Both the position numbers and the translations under genes were made by a program. This document shows, piece after piece, positions 37,911 through 45,693 of a stretch of 64,000 nt of DNA. Location of the stretch: positions 1 through 64,000 of the forward strand of contig JAJPKN010000063.1 in NCBI GenBank assembly GCA_021323695.1, written 5' to 3'. The stretch comes from Actinomycetota bacterium. Lineage in GTDB: Bacteria; Actinomycetota; Acidimicrobiia; Acidimicrobiales; Palsa-688. The notes under the pieces were generated by a model, which saw only the letters and a list, made by a program, of their open reading frames with translations, did not search any database and was not told the DNA's origin. Position 1 is the first letter of the stretch. Each line of letters opens with the position of its first letter.

Positions 37911-40011
37911 CCCGGCCCGGCACAGCGCCCAGCCCAACGCGGGGCCCAGTACCCAGCCCGCCAGCCACCCTGGTGCCGGGCCTGGCCCAGAGCCCAGTGC
38001 GAGGCTGCCGGACGGCCGGGTGCCAGGCCCGGGCCCGGGGCCGGCCGACGACCGGGCGGGCCAAGCCCTGGTCGAGCGGGCCTTGGCCCGCGCCACCGGC
38101 CGCCTGCCCCACCATGAGGACCGGCCCGAGCAGCGGGCTATGGCCCTGGCGGTGGCCAGCGCCATCAAGCGCCGCCGCCACCTGGTCGTCCAGGCCGGTA
38201 CCGGCACGGGCAAGAGCCTCGCCTACCTCGTCCCTGCCCTGGCCCTGGGTGCCCGGGTCGTGGTCTCGACCGCCACCAAGGCCCTGCAGGACCAGCTGGC
38301 CCGCCGGGACCTGCCTCACCTGGCCCGGTCGCTCGGCGGCCGGGTGAGCTTTGCCGTGCTGAAGGGCCGGTCCAACTACGTCTGTGCCCAGCGGGTGGCG
38401 GAGGTCAAAGGAGGCGACGCCCAGCTCGAGCAGCTCGAGCTGGGGGAGGAGGACTGGTCGCCCCGTCCCCGCTCAGCGCTGGCCCGTGAGGTCCGGAGGT
38501 TGGTCGAGTGGGCGTCCAAGACGGCCAACGGTGACCGGGCTGAGCTTCCCTGGGAACCGAGCCCCTTGGCCTGGGCACAGCTCAGCGTGAGCCCCAGGGA
38601 GTGCCCGGGAGCCTCCGAATGCCCCTCGGGCCGGGCCTGCTTCGCCGAGGCGGCCCGCCGGCGGGCCAACGAGGCCGACGTCGTCATCGTCAACACCCAC
38701 CTCTACGCCTCTCACCTGGCGCTCGGGGAGGCGGGGCTCCTGCCGCCCCACGACGTGGTGGTGTTCGACGAGGCGCATGAGGTCGAAGACATTGTGACCG
38801 CTGCGCTGGGCACCGAGCTGGGGGCGGCCCGCCTGGGCGGGCTGGCTCGCGCTTGCCGTCGGTTGGTCGACCAAGAGGCGGCCGAGGCGGTGGCTCAAGC
38901 GGCCGTGCACTTGGGGGTGGCCCTCGCTGCCCACAAGGACCGGGCGCTCCCCCGGCCGCTGGCCGGCCCTGGCACCGAGCAGCTGGCCGGTGCGCTGCTG
39001 CAGGCCCGGGAAAGGGTGAACCAGTTGCTGAGCCAGCTGCGGGCGGCAAGCAAACAGGCGGCAAGCAAACAGGCGGGCGGCGCCAAGCCCGCTGCCACTG
39101 CCCGGCTGGCCCGGGCCCAGCAGTCAGCGGCGCGGCTCGTCGAGGAGCTGGCCGCTGTGCTCGACCTACCTGACGACCAGGTGGCCTGGGTCGAGGGGCC
39201 TCCTCATGCCCTGGTCCTGCGGACGGCTCCGGTGGACGTCGGCCAGGTGCTGCGGGCGCGGCTGTGGGAGCCCGAGGGGCTGGAGGAGGGGCCCACGGCC
39301 GTGCTCACCAGCGCCACCGTCCCGCCGCGCCTGGGGGAGCGGCTCGGCCTAGCGGCTGGGGCCTTCGACGAGCGCGACGTGGGCAGCCCGTTTGCTTATG
39401 GGGACCAGGCCCTTTTGTACTGCCCCCTCCACTTGCCCGACCCTCGCTCGGAGCACTTCGAGCTGGCCATGCACGACGAGCTGGTGGCGCTGATCGAGGC
39501 CGCCGGGGGCCGCACCCTGGCCCTTTTCACCAGCTGGCGTGCTACGGAGGCGGCGGTGGCCGCCGCCCGCCAGAGGCTGGGATGGCCCGTCCTGGCCCAG
39601 TGGGAGCTCCCCAAGCCCAAGCTGTTGGCCCGCTTCAGCGCCGAGGAGCACTCCTGCCTTTTTGCCACCATGGGGTTCTGGCAGGGCGTCGACGTGCCCG
39701 GCCCGTCGTTGTCGTTGGTGACCATCGACCGGATCCCCTTCCCTCGTCCCGATGACCCGCTCCTGCAGGCCCGGCGCGCCCGCCTGGGGCCCCGGGCCTT
39801 CGAGCTCATCGACCTGCCCCGGGCGGCAACCCTGCTCGCCCAGGGCGCCGGCCGGCTGGTGCGCTCGAAGTCGGACCGGGGCGTGGTGGCCGTCTTCGAC
39901 CGGCGCTTGGGCAAGGCCCCTTACCGCTGGGAGCTGGTGCGGGCCATGCCACCGATGCGCCGTAGCCGGGACCGGGCCGAAGTCGAGGCGTTCTTGAGGG
40001 CGCTGCCTTGA
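37903..40011 (+). CDS. dinG: DinG-like ATP-dependent DNA helicase
   Basis: A 702-residue superfamily 2 (XPD/DinG) helicase. Residues about 1-45 are a Pro/Ala/Gly-rich leader. The helicase core has Q-like motif REGQ-type PEQRAMALAVASAI, Walker A AGTGTGKSLAYLV (about 97), Walker B VVFDEAHEVED (DEAH, about 289), four cysteines suitable for an Fe-S cluster (YVCAQRVAE, CPGASECPSGRACF) and motif VI GAGRLVRSKSDRGVVAVFDRR. GTG 37903 overlaps the permease stop by 8 bases. DinG enzymes resolve R-loops and D-loops. No SOS box is present here. Confidence 0.88.
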   Translation: MPSPARHSAQPNAGPSTQPASHPGAGPGPEPSARLPDGRVPGPGPGPADDRAGQALVERALARATGRLPHHEDRPEQRAMALAVASAIKRRRHLVVQAGTGTGKSLAYLVPALALGARVVVSTATKALQDQLARRDLPHLARSLGGRVSFAVLKGRSNYVCAQRVAEVKGGDAQLEQLELGEEDWSPRPRSALAREVRRLVEWASKTANGDRAELPWEPSPLAWAQLSVSPRECPGASECPSGRACFAEAARRRANEADVVIVNTHLYASHLALGEAGLLPPHDVVVFDEAHEVEDIVTAALGTELGAARLGGLARACRRLVDQEAAEAVAQAAVHLGVALAAHKDRALPRPLAGPGTEQLAGALLQARERVNQLLSQLRAASKQAASKQAGGAKPAATARLARAQQSAARLVEELAAVLDLPDDQVAWVEGPPHALVLRTAPVDVGQVLRARLWEPEGLEEGPTAVLTSATVPPRLGERLGLAAGAFDERDVGSPFAYGDQALLYCPLHLPDPRSEHFELAMHDELVALIEAAGGRTLALFTSWRATEAAVAAARQRLGWPVLAQWELPKPKLLARFSAEEHSCLFATMGFWQGVDVPGPSLSLVTIDRIPFPRPDDPLLQARRARLGPRAFELIDLPRAATLLAQGAGRLVRSKSDRGVVAVFDRRLGKAPYRWELVRAMPPMRRSRDRAEVEAFLRALP

Positions 40012-40170
40012 TGACCGACGGGCGCCGGGTGTAGATGGCCGGGCCGGCTCGGGCCTCAGGGCGGGGAGGCTCCCACTTAATGCACCATATTGCATATTTG
40101 CATCACGACGAGCAGTCGGCGGGCTGCTGACGGCCTGGGCGGGCGGCGCCTCCGGGGCGCTGTCGTCGGG

Positions 40171-40220
40171 CCGGGCAACTGCCACGAAGAGGTGACCGGG
40201 CAAGTGCCACTAAGACGTGG
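40171..40220. repeat. two imperfect 25-base tandem repeats each with a GGCA-N2-TGCC palindrome
   Basis: 40171-40195 and 40196-40220 agree at 21 of 25 positions. Each begins CCGGGCAA and contains GGCA-AC-TGCC or GGCA-AG-TGCC. The second copy overlaps the stop codon of the beta-propeller lipoprotein gene. They lie in the 198-base convergent gap, beside an AT-rich patch (40078-40105) with TGCA three times and a GCGCC hairpin at 40147. Operator sites or the end of a lost mobile element are possible. Confidence 0.5.
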
Positions 40221-42978
40221 GGGACGCGGGCGCCAGCGTACCGGCCCAGACCGCCAGCTGGCCGTCCAGGGTGCCGGCCACGACGGCTTCTTGGCCCACG
40301 AAGGTGGCTACGGTGGCCTGCGTGTACAAGAAGCCGGTGAAGGCGGGGTCGAGCGGGTCGAGCTGCTGCCAGGTGGCACCCGCGTCGTCAGAAGCCCACA
40401 GGCCGACGGGGACGGGCAGCGCCCCGGCAGCACCGCCCACCGGGGCAGGCCAGCGTTGCCAGGGCAGGTCGCCCCGGCCGCTCACGGCCAGCCAGGTCGT
40501 CCCGCCGTAGGCGAGGCCGTCCAGGGGGGCACCCTCGATGCCGAACGGCCCGAAGGGGCCGGGCGTCGAGCCCCCCAGGCCCCCGGGGGCGGGAGCCGCC
40601 GGGCCGGGGGACACCCCGGGCACCCGGGCTGTGGTGGTGGGCGGGGTGGAGGTCGTTGACTGGCGGGTGGTGCTGGCGGCGGTGCTGGCGGGGCCCCCAG
40701 CACCGGTGCTACCCCCCGGGGGGCTGAAGGGCCTGAACGTGGCCGAGGTCTGCTGCTCCCAGGCCGAGCCGTCCGTCGAGGTCCACAGGGCCGGGCGCAT
40801 GGCCGGCCCGTTGCCGGTCGACCCACCGTAGGCCAAGAAGCTGTTGCCGGTGAACAAGCACCCGTCCATGCTGGACGAAGAACCGGCTGGGGGGGCCGGG
40901 CCCAAGGTGGCGCTGGCCCAGCTGTCGCCGTTACTGCTCCACCACGCGGCCGGCAGGGAGCCCCGGGCCGTCCCGGCCACCGAGCCGACGACGACGGCCG
41001 TGCCTGTCCCGCTGCAGCTGGCGAGCGGTTGTTCCAGGCCCAGCTGGGGCTGCTGGTCCAAAGGACGGGGCGGTTGCCAGGCGGTGCCGTCGGGGCTGTA
41101 CCAATAGACGGCCTGGGCGCCGGCCTGCCCGGCCACGTAGACGGCCTGGCCCACCCGCCCGGCGGCGACCGCCGTGGTGCCCTGCCCGCCCAGGCCGGTG
41201 GGGCTTATGGGCGTGCGGGGCCAGGTGGTGCCCAGGTCGGTGGAAAGGCTGGCGAACGCCCCCGTGGCCGGGTGGGCCCCGGTCGGCACGGGGCCCTCCA
41301 GGCGGTGGCCCGCCACCCGGTCGGGTGCGCCGCGGGCTTGGCTCCGTACGGTGCGTGCCCCTACGGCCAGGATGCCCCCCGGTACCAGCAGGAGCTGGTT
41401 GACCCGGGCCTGGTCGAAGGCATCGACGTTGGCCGTCTGCCAGGTCCGGCCGTCCGAGGAGGTGAGCACCGCCACTGAGGTGGTCCCTGTCCCGAGCCGC
41501 TGGCCCGGGTCGGTCATCAGCACGCTCATGACCAAGGTGCCGTTGTCTGCCACCAAGCTGGTGGGCAGGGCAGTGGCAAGAGGGCTGCCGAAGGTGCCAC
41601 TGGCGCTGGGCTGGTACCACACGCCCCGCTTCAGGGCCAACAGGTAGGGCTGGCCCGGGAGGTTGTCGGCCACCACGGTGGTGCCCCCGTTGGAGGCCAC
41701 CAACCCCAGGTGCCAGTGGCGGTCGGTGGCTGCTGCGGGAGGCAGCGGGATCTCGGACCACGCCTGGCCGTTGGGCGACTGCCACAGCCGCTGGTGCAGG
41801 TTGCTGCCCCCCACCGCCAGCAGCCTCCCGTCGGCGCCGGTGGCGGCGTAGACGACCGCACCAGTGCTGGCCGGGGGCTCGGCGTCCAAGGGGAAGCTGT
41901 TGGACGCCTCGCTCCACGAAAGGCCGTTGGGCGAGATCCAAGAGGCGGGCTGCCAGCTGGCGCCGGCCCGCACCCCGCCCACCGCCAGCAACCCGGTGGG
42001 CCCGGGGCTGCCGGGTGAGGGGTTGCCCGACTCGCCGATGTCCACCAGCGACGTGATGACGCGGTCGCCGGGGCCGGAGAAGGTTGCCCCCGCACTGCCG
42101 ACGGCCGACCAGTGGATGCCGTCGGAGGAGTACCAAAGGGCCGCCGAGGTACGGTTGGCAGCGACTGATGAGCCGCCGGCGAAGACCCCTATGGGGGTCA
42201 TGAGCAGGTCGTCCACGACGGCCCCGGGGCTCTGGTTGACCACGGCGTCTGCCCCGCTGAGCACCGACCAGTGCAGGCCGTCGGTCGAGTACCACAACGT
42301 GGCCCTCCCGGCCACCGTGCCGGCAGCGAAGATCCCCAGGGCGCCGGCCGCCACCGTGCTCATCTCGGCGCCGCTCAGGCTGCCGGCTGGAGGGTCGAGC
42401 GCAGGCTGGTCGGGCACCGGGGAAAAGGGGCGCCCGGTGCCTGCCGACAGCCACACCGATGCCCTCATGGTGGGCCCGGTGCCCGCCGAGCCCACCACCA
42501 CGGCCCGCCCTCCCCAGTAGCTGGCGGCGTCGGCGGCAGTGGAGGTGGCCGGCCCGGCCGGTGCGGGCAGGACCGTCTCGGACCAGCTGAGGGCACCGGG
42601 CGACGTCCACACCGTGGCCTCGGTGGTGCCGGCCGGCGTGAGCTGGGCCCCGGCCACGAGCCAGTCCTGGCCCGGTCCCGGTGCCACCACGGCGGCCAGG
42701 GTGCTCGTTGGCCCCCCGCCCAGCTGGAGGCCCATGCCCTGGTCCCTTTGCCAGTGGTACTGGGCCGGCACCGCCGGGCTGGCGGCCGTGGTGGCCGGCG
42801 GGCTGGCCAGTGTGCTGGCCGGCACCGGGCGGCTGGTAGGCGGCGCCGATGTGGGGCCCTGGGCCCGTCCGGCGGCCTTGCCGCAGGCGGGCAGGGCGGC
42901 TGCCACCAGCGCGCTGAACAGCACGGCGACCGGGGCAGCGGCCGGCCGGCGGGCCATCCGGCCCCGGGGGGTTGCCAC
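40210..42978 (-). CDS. secreted lipoprotein with multiple Asp-box (BNR-like) beta-propeller repeats
   Basis: A 922-residue lipoprotein. The signal peptide has a basic RGRMARR and a hydrophobic AVLFSALVAAALPAC ending in an LPAC lipobox, followed by a Thr/Ser/Pro/Ala-rich spacer (residues about 40-75). The rest contains at least nine S-x-(D/N)-G-x-x-W units (LWYSTDGLHWS, LWYSSDGIHWS, SWISPNGLSWS, LWQSPNGQAWS, YWYSPDGTAWQ and others), indicating a beta-propeller like sialidase/photosystem-stability-factor folds. No sialidase catalytic set is recognised. GTG 42978 (AGGGA upstream) was chosen; ATG 42957 is an alternative. It probably binds ligands at the cell surface. Confidence 0.8.
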   Translation of the reverse strand: MATPRGRMARRPAAAPVAVLFSALVAAALPACGKAAGRAQGPTSAPPTSRPVPASTLASPPATTAASPAVPAQYHWQRDQGMGLQLGGGPTSTLAAVVAPGPGQDWLVAGAQLTPAGTTEATVWTSPGALSWSETVLPAPAGPATSTAADAASYWGGRAVVVGSAGTGPTMRASVWLSAGTGRPFSPVPDQPALDPPAGSLSGAEMSTVAAGALGIFAAGTVAGRATLWYSTDGLHWSVLSGADAVVNQSPGAVVDDLLMTPIGVFAGGSSVAANRTSAALWYSSDGIHWSAVGSAGATFSGPGDRVITSLVDIGESGNPSPGSPGPTGLLAVGGVRAGASWQPASWISPNGLSWSEASNSFPLDAEPPASTGAVVYAATGADGRLLAVGGSNLHQRLWQSPNGQAWSEIPLPPAAATDRHWHLGLVASNGGTTVVADNLPGQPYLLALKRGVWYQPSASGTFGSPLATALPTSLVADNGTLVMSVLMTDPGQRLGTGTTSVAVLTSSDGRTWQTANVDAFDQARVNQLLLVPGGILAVGARTVRSQARGAPDRVAGHRLEGPVPTGAHPATGAFASLSTDLGTTWPRTPISPTGLGGQGTTAVAAGRVGQAVYVAGQAGAQAVYWYSPDGTAWQPPRPLDQQPQLGLEQPLASCSGTGTAVVVGSVAGTARGSLPAAWWSSNGDSWASATLGPAPPAGSSSSMDGCLFTGNSFLAYGGSTGNGPAMRPALWTSTDGSAWEQQTSATFRPFSPPGGSTGAGGPASTAASTTRQSTTSTPPTTTARVPGVSPGPAAPAPGGLGGSTPGPFGPFGIEGAPLDGLAYGGTTWLAVSGRGDLPWQRWPAPVGGAAGALPVPVGLWASDDAGATWQQLDPLDPAFTGFLYTQATVATFVGQEAVVAGTLDGQLAVWAGTLAPASPTS

Positions 42979-42995
42979 TGCTGACCGTCCCTGCC

Positions 42996-43355
42996 CTAGC
43001 GCGAGCTCAACGGGGGCTCGTTGCTGTCTTTGCGCCTCCAGGCCCGCCACCAGGGCCGGCGCGCTCGTTGTCGTTCCAGTTCGGCCGTTATCTCCGGCCC
43101 CGCCGCGGTCACTATGAGGTCGGCTGCGTCCAGCAGCTGGCCCACCTCGCCCTCGGGCAGGTCCGGCTCGGGCTCGACCGCCGGGCGGGCCAGCGAACCG
43201 ACCACGAACGAGCCGTCTATGATGTCCTTTTCGTAGCGGGGGCAGTTGGCGGGGCAGCGCCAGGGTTGCTCGGGGGCCAGGTTGAGGACGCAAAAGCGCG
43301 CCACCTCGCCGGTCGAGTAGGTGCGGCTTTGGAAGTGTCGGCAGTCCTCCCGCAT
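42996..43355 (-). CDS. conserved-looking cysteine-containing protein of unknown function
   Basis: A 119-residue soluble protein. Four cysteines are spaced CRHF...FCVLNLAPEQPWRCPANCPRY, resembling a zinc- or Fe-S-binding cluster at residues 4-41. The rest is acidic (PEPDLPEGEVGQLLDAADL) with a basic end. I do not recognise a named family. The cysteine pattern and the clean frame argue that it is real, and that a longer open frame in another register over this DNA is not. The gene directly precedes the lipoprotein gene (17 bases) and diverges from the MFS gene. Confidence 0.7.
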   Translation of the reverse strand: MREDCRHFQSRTYSTGEVARFCVLNLAPEQPWRCPANCPRYEKDIIDGSFVVGSLARPAVEPEPDLPEGEVGQLLDAADLIVTAAGPEITAELERQRARRPWWRAWRRKDSNEPPLSSR

Positions 43356-43430
43356 CGGCACTCACCCAGTTTGGCACGCGTGCCCTTTGGCAGGCGGGCT
43401 CGGCCGGAGGGCCGGGCCCCAGAGGTTACG

Positions 43431-44942
43431 ATGCCAGCGGCAATGACCACGCGCAGCTTTTTCCGGTCGTTACGGCGCCGCAACTTCAGGCTGTTCCTGG
43501 CTGGCCAGCTCGTGTCCAACCTGGGGACATGGATGCAGAACGTCGCCCTGGCCTGGCTGGTGCTGGAGGTTTCGCACAGCCCCTTGGACGTGGGGCTGGT
43601 CAGCGCCTTGCAGTTCCTCCCCTCGCTGTTGTTCGGGGCCTACGGAGGAGTGGTGGCAGACCGCTTTGCCAAGCGGTGGCTGTTGGTGCTCACCCAAAGC
43701 GGCATGGGTGCCGCCGCTGCCGTGCTCTCTGTGCTCGACTTCAGCGGTGCCGCCCGCCTGTGGGCCATCTACCTGGTGACGTTCCTCTCGGGTATGTTCC
43801 AGGCCCTGGACACGCCGGTCAGGCAGGCCTTTGTCCCAGAGATGGTGGGCCTGGCTGACCTTCCCAATGCGGTCGGCCTGAACAGCGCCACCTTCAACGT
43901 CACCCGGGTGGGAGGCCCGGCCCTGGGGGCGCTCGTGGTCAACCTGGGGGGAGTAGGGGACTGCTTCGCCCTCAACGCCTTGTCCTACCTGGCGGTGATC
44001 GGCGCCCTGCTGGCCATGAGGAAGGGGGAACTGCTGCCGGCCCGCCCGGTGCGCTCGGCCCGTGGGCAGGTGCGGGAGGGGCTCGAGTACATCCGGGCGA
44101 CGCCGCGCCTGCGCCAAGCGCTGTTGGTGCTGGCGGTCACCGGCACCTTGGCGTTCAACTTCAACACCGTGCTGCCCGTGCTGGCCAAGCAGGACTTCCG
44201 GGGCAATGCCAGCACCTATGCCTTGATGCTGGTGGCCATAGGCGTAGGTTCGGTGGCCGGGGCCCTGGCCGCCGCCACCCGGCGCCGGCCGGCCTTGGGC
44301 ACCGTTGCCGGGGCGGCCCTGGCCATGGGCCTTTTCATGCTGGGGGCCGCGGCTGCCGGCAGCCTGGGCCTGGAGGTGGCGCTGCTGGTCGGGGTGGGTT
44401 TTTCGTCCTTGCTTTATTTGTCGACGACCAACTCCACTTGCCAGCTGGCCAGCGCGCCCGGCATGCGGGGCCGGGTCATGGGCGTCTACGCCGTGATCTT
44501 CATGGGCTCGACCCCGCTCGGGGCCAGCCTGGTCGGCCTGGTCGACCAGGAGGCAGGTGCCCGTTGGGGGTTCGCCCTGGGCGGTGGGGCAGCGGTGGTG
44601 GCCGCCGTGTCCCTGGGCGTGGCTCTGCTCAAGCGCTACGGCACCGGCCCTCTCCGCCGGTTGCGGCTCGTGGGGCGGCGGGGGGCCCCGGCCCCAGCCG
44701 CCCCTGTAGCCCCGGCTGGTACTGCCCCAGCCCCAGCTGGCCCAGCCCCAGCTGGCCCAGCCCCAGCTGGCCCAGCCCCAGCTGGCCGAGCCCCAGCTGC
44801 CCCAGCCCCAGCTGGCCCAGCTCCAGCTGGCCCAGCCCCAGCTGGCCCAGCCCCAGCCCCGGCGGGCTCAGTAGCCCCGGCTGTGCCCACAGACCAGGCT
44901 CACCTGGACCGGGGCACCTGGCCCAGGCGCCGCCCCGGCTAG
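43431..44942 (+). CDS. MFS transporter (EntS-like exporter family) with a PAPAG-repeat tail
   Basis: A 503-residue major facilitator of the MFS_3 type. Twelve hydrophobic segments occupy residues about 15-400, including [35 protein letters not shown] (loop 2-3 motif), [20 protein letters not shown] and [21 protein letters not shown]. The last 80 residues are basic, then a run of [11 protein letters not shown] units encoded by 15-base repeats. ATG 43431 has AGAGG upstream. Likely an exporter of small molecules; substrate unknown. Confidence 0.87.
   Translation: MPAAMTTRSFFRSLRRRNFRLFLAGQLVSNLGTWMQNVALAWLVLEVSHSPLDVGLVSALQFLPSLLFGAYGGVVADRFAKRWLLVLTQSGMGAAAAVLSVLDFSGAARLWAIYLVTFLSGMFQALDTPVRQAFVPEMVGLADLPNAVGLNSATFNVTRVGGPALGALVVNLGGVGDCFALNALSYLAVIGALLAMRKGELLPARPVRSARGQVREGLEYIRATPRLRQALLVLAVTGTLAFNFNTVLPVLAKQDFRGNASTYALMLVAIGVGSVAGALAAATRRRPALGTVAGAALAMGLFMLGAAAAGSLGLEVALLVGVGFSSLLYLSTTNSTCQLASAPGMRGRVMGVYAVIFMGSTPLGASLVGLVDQEAGARWGFALGGGAAVVAAVSLGVALLKRYGTGPLRRLRLVGRRGAPAPAAPVAPAGTAPAPAGPAPAGPAPAGPAPAGRAPAAPAPAGPAPAGPAPAGPAPAPAGSVAPAVPTDQAHLDRGTWPRRRPG
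44720..44865 (+). repeat. tandem 15-base minisatellite inside the MFS gene
   Basis: About ten copies of a 15-base unit (GCCCCAGCTGGCCCA with small changes) encode PAPAG units at the C-terminus of the MFS protein. The unit length keeps the frame, so copy number can change without frameshift. Confidence 0.75.
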
Positions 44943-44988
44943 GCGGTTCTTAGCAATCCCTCAGGAAAGAACTGCCGTTTAACTACCG

Positions 44989-45693
44989 TTGCCGGCGCCA
45001 GTAGCAGTAGCCTTGAACAGCTTGAGGACGTGGCCCTTCGGTGCGGCCCACTGGCCCGCGGTAGCCCGGGGCCGGGGGCGTCTGGGTGCAGGGCTTATGG
45101 TCGCGCTTGGCGCCCTGGCCGGGCTCCTGGCGGGCTGCTCGACCTCGGCCACCTACGTGGGGTCCGCCTCCCAGGAGATGTTCTACAAACTGCCGAACGG
45201 CTGGAAGGTCTACAACGAAGCCACCCTCATACGCCGGGGTGACATCAAGAGCCCGGGGCCTCTGTTCGAGTCCATCGACACTGCCGACCCGACGATCGAC
45301 CCCGCCACCCTTCCGGTGCCCTCGAGCAAGCCTTGGGCGGTGGCGATGGTCCGGACGCTGAGCCCGACCGAGCAGCAGCAGCTGTCGCTGCAGTCCCTGG
45401 ACGACCTGCTCATCCCGGTTGACCAGCTGAACCAGGAGCTGCAGGGGAGCGTGACGGAGATCGCCCAGCCCCAGCTGCTCGTCCACGGCGCCCTCCACGG
45501 GACCCGGGTGGCCTTCCAGGTGCCCACCCCCAACGGCGACGTGTCCTTCGTGCAGTCGGCCCTCGTCAACAGCCCCACCACCGAGGTCTGGGCGCTGCTG
45601 GTCGGCTGTTCCTCCGCCTGCTTCAATGCCAACCAGTCCGAGATCAACAACATCATGAACAGCTGGACGGTCATGAACAAAGGAACTTCCTGA
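44989..45693 (+). CDS. secreted lipoprotein of unknown function
   Basis: A 234-residue frame with a lipoprotein signal: RGRGRLGAGLMVALGALAGLLAGC (split, residues about 27-50), lipobox LLAGC. The mature part (FYKLPNGWKVYNEATLI, WAVAMVRTLSPTEQQQL, VHGALHGTRVAFQVPTPNGD, LLVGCSSACFNANQSEINNIM) resembles no family I can name. Residues after the lipobox are Ser/Thr-rich. The start is uncertain: TTG 44989, or ATG 45097, which would lack charged residues before the hydrophobic core. Its TGA shares one base with the ATG of the FtsH-like gene, so the pair is tightly coupled. Confidence 0.75.
   Translation: MPAPVAVALNSLRTWPFGAAHWPAVARGRGRLGAGLMVALGALAGLLAGCSTSATYVGSASQEMFYKLPNGWKVYNEATLIRRGDIKSPGPLFESIDTADPTIDPATLPVPSSKPWAVAMVRTLSPTEQQQLSLQSLDDLLIPVDQLNQELQGSVTEIAQPQLLVHGALHGTRVAFQVPTPNGDVSFVQSALVNSPTTEVWALLVGCSSACFNANQSEINNIMNSWTVMNKGTS

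Noticed and set aside
42979-43377. N-terminal extension of the beta-propeller lipoprotein to 43377
   Set aside because: It would bury the lipoprotein signal peptide and overlap the four-cysteine protein, which is more protein-like in its own frame.
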